The notes beneath the pieces are model-generated. The model worked only from the letters and a program-made list of their open reading frames with translations, made no database searches and was not told where the DNA came from. Shown one piece after another: positions 60,337-64,000 of a DNA stretch of 64,000 nt. The stretch's first letter is position 1; every line of letters starts with the position of its first letter. Source of the stretch: an uncultured Alphaproteobacteria bacterium. Lineage in GTDB: Bacteria > Pseudomonadota > Alphaproteobacteria > Rhodobacterales > Rhodobacteraceae. The stretch is taken from NCBI GenBank assembly GCA_902574225.1, contig CACGMO010000006.1, positions 1-64,000 of the forward strand. Direction: 5' to 3'. A program made the position numbers and the translations under genes.

Positions 60337-62790
60337 TCAGATGTTGTTTTCAGGAATTAATACATCACGCTTCCCAACATGGTTTGCAGGAGACACGAAA
60401 CCTTTCTCTTCCAACGCTTCCACTATCTTTGCTGCTCTGTTATATCCAATGGATAATTTTCTTTGAATATATGATGTTGAGCATTTCCTATCTCTTCTCA
60501 CAATTTCTAATGCGTTTTCAAGAAGATCTTCCTCATCACTGTTACCATTCGTAGTTGATGAATCAAAAAAACTATCGTTATTTTCAATATTTTTTGGGTC
60601 CAATATTTCTTCCCGGTACTCAGGCACGCCTTGTTCCTTTAAATGAGATACAATTTCTTCAACCTCTGCGTCGGATACGAAAGGACCGTGAACGCGAGTA
60701 ACTTTACCCCCATTTGCCATATAAAGCATATCGCCCATTCCAAGAAGTTGTTCAGCGCCCATCTCTCCCAAAATTGTTCTACTATCTATTTTTGAGGTTA
60801 CCTGGAAAGAAATTCTTGTGGGAAAGTTTGCCTTTATCGTTCCAGTAATAACATCCACTGAGGGCCTTTGAGTAGCCATAATGAGATGTATACCTGCAGC
60901 TCTTGCCATTTGTGCCAATCTCTGGATGCAACCTTCTATCTCTTTTCCTGCAACCATCATTAGGTCTGCCATTTCATCAACTATAATGACTATAAATGGT
61001 AATGCTTTGGGCTCCTCGCTCTGTTCTTCATAAAGCGGCTCACCTGTATTTTGATCAAACCCTACTTGAACAGTTCTTGAGAAAGTTTCTCCCTTCTTGA
61101 TTGCTTCGCTTACCTTCGAGTTAAAGCTTTCTATATTTCGGACACCCATCCGTGACATCTTTCTATATCTATCTTCCATTTCTAATACCGCCCACTTGAG
61201 GGCTACTACTGCTTTCTTAGGGTCAGTGACCACCGGGCTAAGCAGATGAGGTATGCCATCATAAACAGATAATTCTAACATTTTAGGATCAATCATTATC
61301 AGTCTACATTGATCTGGCGTAAGCCGGTACAAAAGGGATAGGATCATTGTATTGATACCAACTGATTTTCCTGACCCAGTTGTTCCTGCTATCAAGAGAT
61401 GGGGCATTTTTGCAAGATTTGCTATCACGGGCTCTCCGCCTATATCTTTACCCAAGGCCAGTGGTAATTGAAAACGGCAATCTTCATAACTTTTCGATGA
61501 CAAAAGTTCTTTTAAAAAAACTTTTTCTCTGGTTGAGTTTGGTAATTCAATTCCTATAACGGATCGACCTGGTATTGTAGAGACTCTAGTTGCCAAAGCA
61601 GACATTGACCTTGCTATATCCTCAGATAAAGAAATTACTCGGCTAGCTTTCAAACCCGCAGCTGGCTCTAGCTCGTAAAGAGTTACTACAGGACCGGGCT
61701 TGACAGAAATAATATTACCTTTTACCCCATAATCTTCTAATACTGCTTCAAGCATTTTTGCATTTTCATTTAATGAAACAGCGCTCACAGAGCTTACAGA
61801 TTGATATGTATAATCACTAAGCAGAGCTAAAGGGGGATAACGGTATACTTCTTTATTTTGAGTTAAATCTAGTGATGGCTGCGCTTCGGAAGCAGCTCTG
61901 CTACTACTCTTAATTTTGTTAGATCTTGTTTTTATCCTTCCATTACCAAAAATACTAATAGGCGGCCTATTATAAATTCCATTTAAAAGATCTTTTTCAT
62001 TTTCTCTAGAAGCAGAAAAATTGTTATTTGTATCTTGATAGTCGTTATTTTTTATTGCAGAGTCGTATAGCTTTATTGAAGCATTCTTATGGTCATCTGT
62101 TTCTAAACTCTTCTTATCGGATTGATATATGCTTTTTAAGAGAATCTTAAGAGCATTATATGATCCCACCAAAAAAATCTTTAAATGCCGAACTCTATTT
62201 CTTGTCAAAGAGTAAATCTCATGCTTTTTAAAACCAGCAACAAGAAAAAACAAAAAAATAGAAAAGGATAGACAGATTATTGCAATTATTTGAAGCCACA
62301 GATTTATTTCGATGGGTTGATAAATTAGTAGTTTCTTCAAAAATGTATCACCAAATATTCCACCTAGACCATATTCAAAAGACCAGTAGTTTGGGGGAGC
62401 ATTTGTTGATAAAAATACTGAGAAAAAGCCAATAAAAAAAGGTAGCAGAATAATTCTTTTGAAAAGATAAATTGGACCGTTACTGAAGAGAAATCTACTC
62501 GACCATGCAAATAGGAATATAGGTAATGTAAGCATAGTAACTCCAATTGCTACATGAAGAGAGTCTGCTAAATAAGAACCAAATTTACCAAATAGATTTG
62601 CAATTTCTCCGTCGTTGGCATTTCGGAAGCTAGGATCATTTTTGGAGTATGTGATCACGGATAGTAATATAAAGACTGATGAAAAAAATAGTAAAATTCC
62701 AAGAGTTTTTACAAAAATGAATAGTAAAAACTTCTTTGAATACTCCTTTACAGCTGATTCTGGATAGTCAACTTTTTCTAAAAAAGACAT
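60337..62790 (-). CDS. ftsK: DNA translocase FtsK
   Basis: Septal DNA pump that segregates chromosome termini and activates XerCD. The 817-residue protein has an N-terminal membrane domain with about four helices (residues 20-190), a linker of roughly 130 polar residues, and the C-terminal motor: Walker A IAGTTGSGKSVGIN (near 468-480), Walker B IVIIVDEMADLMM, MARAAGIHLIMATQRPSVDVITG, and a gamma winged-helix domain near the end (SYIQRKLSIGYNRAAKIVEALEEKGFV) for KOPS recognition. The linker is shorter than in E. coli. Located upstream of lolA, a Rhodobacterales-like arrangement. Confidence 0.97.
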   Translation of the reverse strand: MSFLEKVDYPESAVKEYSKKFLLFIFVKTLGILLFFSSVFILLSVITYSKNDPSFRNANDGEIANLFGKFGSYLADSLHVAIGVTMLTLPIFLFAWSSRFLFSNGPIYLFKRIILLPFFIGFFSVFLSTNAPPNYWSFEYGLGGIFGDTFLKKLLIYQPIEINLWLQIIAIICLSFSIFLFFLVAGFKKHEIYSLTRNRVRHLKIFLVGSYNALKILLKSIYQSDKKSLETDDHKNASIKLYDSAIKNNDYQDTNNNFSASRENEKDLLNGIYNRPPISIFGNGRIKTRSNKIKSSSRAASEAQPSLDLTQNKEVYRYPPLALLSDYTYQSVSSVSAVSLNENAKMLEAVLEDYGVKGNIISVKPGPVVTLYELEPAAGLKASRVISLSEDIARSMSALATRVSTIPGRSVIGIELPNSTREKVFLKELLSSKSYEDCRFQLPLALGKDIGGEPVIANLAKMPHLLIAGTTGSGKSVGINTMILSLLYRLTPDQCRLIMIDPKMLELSVYDGIPHLLSPVVTDPKKAVVALKWAVLEMEDRYRKMSRMGVRNIESFNSKVSEAIKKGETFSRTVQVGFDQNTGEPLYEEQSEEPKALPFIVIIVDEMADLMMVAGKEIEGCIQRLAQMARAAGIHLIMATQRPSVDVITGTIKANFPTRISFQVTSKIDSRTILGEMGAEQLLGMGDMLYMANGGKVTRVHGPFVSDAEVEEIVSHLKEQGVPEYREEILDPKNIENNDSFFDSSTTNGNSDEEDLLENALEIVRRDRKCSTSYIQRKLSIGYNRAAKIVEALEEKGFVSPANHVGKRDVLIPENNI

Positions 62791-62886
62791 TTTTTCTGCT
62801 CGTATTTTCTTGGTTATTTCAAGATATATTTTTTGTACATAATACTTTTTTTTGCCATCTAGGTAAAGATTAGACTTTTTATTTGA

Positions 62887-64000
62887 TTACTTTATTTTCT
62901 CGATAGCTAATCCGATGCCCATTAGATCAAATTCATTGTTAGGACGTCCCATAAGCATTAAACCAGAAAAATCTGTATAGGTTGGCAATGTTAACGCACA
63001 TAAATTTAATGAGTTTGCTATTCTAGTATTTCGCAAAGCTAATAAATTCCTTTCAGTAAAGAATTTATGACTAGCTAATAATTTTGTAATGCTTGGGGGT
63101 TTTATGGGTGAGGTTGGTGCCAATATAGCGTCAAACCCAATAACTTTCTCTAGGAAACTCATCCTCAATTCAAATAATCTTTGTAGGGAATACACATAAT
63201 CATGCGCTAAGATCTTTTTTCCACTACGAAATCTTTCCCGAATAGGGGAAAACATTTTTTCTGGGTTTTTTTCAATTTCATGTTGCCACATCCCATATGC
63301 TTCAGCTGGAAAAACAGTTTTGCTGATTTCAAATGCGCTATCAATCTCTGATATGTTCTTATATTCTACACGTGCACCGCTTTTAATTATCTTATCAATA
63401 GTGACATTAAAGCTATCATTTATGTCACCATCTATGCCTTCAAAAAACATATTTTTTATAATTAAAAACTTAAAGTTTTCAGGCCTATATTTTCTTAGTT
63501 TTTGAAACTTTCCATTGATCATTCCGTTAAAAAGTAAATTGGTGTCATCAACATTTCTGCAAATGGGCCCCAGGGTATCAAAGCTAGGACAAAGTTTCAA
63601 AACACCATTTAAGTCAATTAGATTATGGGTCGTTTTCAATCCTACTAGATTATTCCAGGCTGCAGGAATTCTAACAGACCCCCCAGTATCTGAACCAATT
63701 GAAGCAAAACAGTAATTCCTAGAAACCGATACTGCCGACCCCGAGGAAGATCCTCCAGAAACAAGTTCTTCATTAAATGGGTTAGTAGGGGTCGCGGTGA
63801 TAGGATTTAGACCAAGGCCTGAAAAAGCAAGCTCAGTCATATGTGTCTTACCCAAAATGATTACTCCCTGGTTTTGTAAATTATCTACAAAAGTAGCGTT
63901 ATTCCTCGCTTTTTCTTTATTAGTTAGAGACGATCCACCGCCTGTTAGTTTTCCTTTTATATCGGCTAAGTCCTTTATTGATATTGGAATTCCATCAAGA
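62887..64000 (-). CDS. Amidase (amidase-signature family), 5' partial
   Basis: The reading frame stays open to the window edge, so the 5' end is missing. The visible 371 residues start LDGIPISIKDL with the catalytic Lys, then GGSSSGSAVSVS with the cis-Ser and nucleophilic Ser, and GSDTGGSVRIPA, the amidase-signature triad. The remainder, including FDAILAPTSPIKPPSI and the final LPTYTDFSGLMLMG, is typical. Resembles GatA-like, urea- or AtzF-type amidases; no GatB/GatC is visible, so transamidation is not supported. The substrate is unknown. It lies upstream of ftsK on the same strand, 96 bases away. Confidence 0.9.
   Translation of the reverse strand, partial: LDGIPISIKDLADIKGKLTGGGSSLTNKEKARNNATFVDNLQNQGVIILGKTHMTELAFSGLGLNPITATPTNPFNEELVSGGSSSGSAVSVSRNYCFASIGSDTGGSVRIPAAWNNLVGLKTTHNLIDLNGVLKLCPSFDTLGPICRNVDDTNLLFNGMINGKFQKLRKYRPENFKFLIIKNMFFEGIDGDINDSFNVTIDKIIKSGARVEYKNISEIDSAFEISKTVFPAEAYGMWQHEIEKNPEKMFSPIRERFRSGKKILAHDYVYSLQRLFELRMSFLEKVIGFDAILAPTSPIKPPSITKLLASHKFFTERNLLALRNTRIANSLNLCALTLPTYTDFSGLMLMGRPNNEFDLMGIGLAIEKIK

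Noticed and set aside
62887-64000. Amidase read as GatA of the tRNA-dependent amidotransferase
   Set aside because: No gatB or gatC neighbour is visible, and the signature alone does not separate GatA from other amidases.
1-64000. tRNA, rRNA, CRISPR arrays, insertion sequences and prophage genes
   Set aside because: No cloverleaf-like sequence, repeat-spacer pattern, transposase or phage protein was recognised by eye; all spacers are under about 190 bases. A tRNAscan or Infernal run could still find a short RNA.

Overview
The window is a gene-dense, AT-rich bacterial chromosome segment (roughly one third to two fifths G+C by eye). It holds about 59 protein genes, no recognisable rRNA, tRNA, insertion sequence, prophage or CRISPR array, and no gene-free stretch longer than about 190 bases. 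Gene content and order point to a marine-type, streamlined alphaproteobacterium with Rhodobacterales-like synteny. The evidence for this is an NDUFA9-like gene next to uppP and gltB/gltD, queG followed by an extended SDR, ialB-rlmN, mutM - enoyl-CoA hydratase - rpsT - dnaA - dnaN - recF, a RibA with a long N-terminal extension, and a run of response regulator, xth, lolA and ftsK. The taxon is an inference. The compactness is seen directly: seven convergent gene pairs overlap at their 3' ends, four of them by exactly four bases with interlocked stop codons.

Layout. 1-8 kb: 5'-truncated NDUFA9-like oxidoreductase, uppP, gltB and gltD. 8-15 kb: mtgA, a glutathione S-transferase, queG, an SDR, two L,D-transpeptidases around a CAP-domain lipoprotein, rlmN and ialB. 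15-24.6 kb: leuC-leuD-leuB, a KduD-like SDR, a tyrosine phosphatase, a duplicated-fold unknown protein, nnr, an alpha/beta hydrolase, an ECH1-like crotonase and asd. 24.6-32 kb: ispA/xseB, mutM, enoyl-CoA hydratase, rpsT, a rhodanese gene joined to dnaA by a TAATG junction, dnaN and recF, with no gyrB after recF.

32-37 kb, minus strand: a tight seven-gene operon built around a cytosolic SELENBP1/methanethiol-oxidase-like protein. It also encodes a GFA-family (formaldehyde/glutathione-type) protein, a rhodanese, a 2Fe-2S ferredoxin, a CoA-binding protein, an FMN hydroxy-acid oxidase and an SDR without the usual Tyr/Lys catalytic pair. I read it as a candidate pathway that oxidises methanethiol (for example from DMSP) and handles its formaldehyde, sulfide and electrons. 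It is the strongest candidate for an under-described system here.

37-43 kb: a DMT-family exporter, an HSL-type esterase, a phytanoyl-CoA dioxygenase-like enzyme, a CaiB/BaiF CoA-transferase, a possible small RNA ending in a strong terminator, a glycine-zipper envelope protein and a second FMN hydroxy-acid oxidase. 43-47 kb: a TerC-family protein, then glpD-glpK for glycerol use. 46.7-52.7 kb, minus strand: a complete Liv-type ABC importer followed by a homocysteine S-methyltransferase, which suggests uptake of an amino acid or methyl donor. 52.8-57 kb: a DMT transporter, an old-yellow-enzyme reductase, a malonyl-CoA-synthetase-like ligase and a YggS-type PLP protein. 57-64 kb: ribA, a degenerate-receiver response regulator, xth, lolA, ftsK and a truncated amidase.

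Many genes start with TTG or GTG, and several start choices below are decided by Shine-Dalgarno spacing. No alignment, profile search or folding was run. Family names rest on motif recognition.
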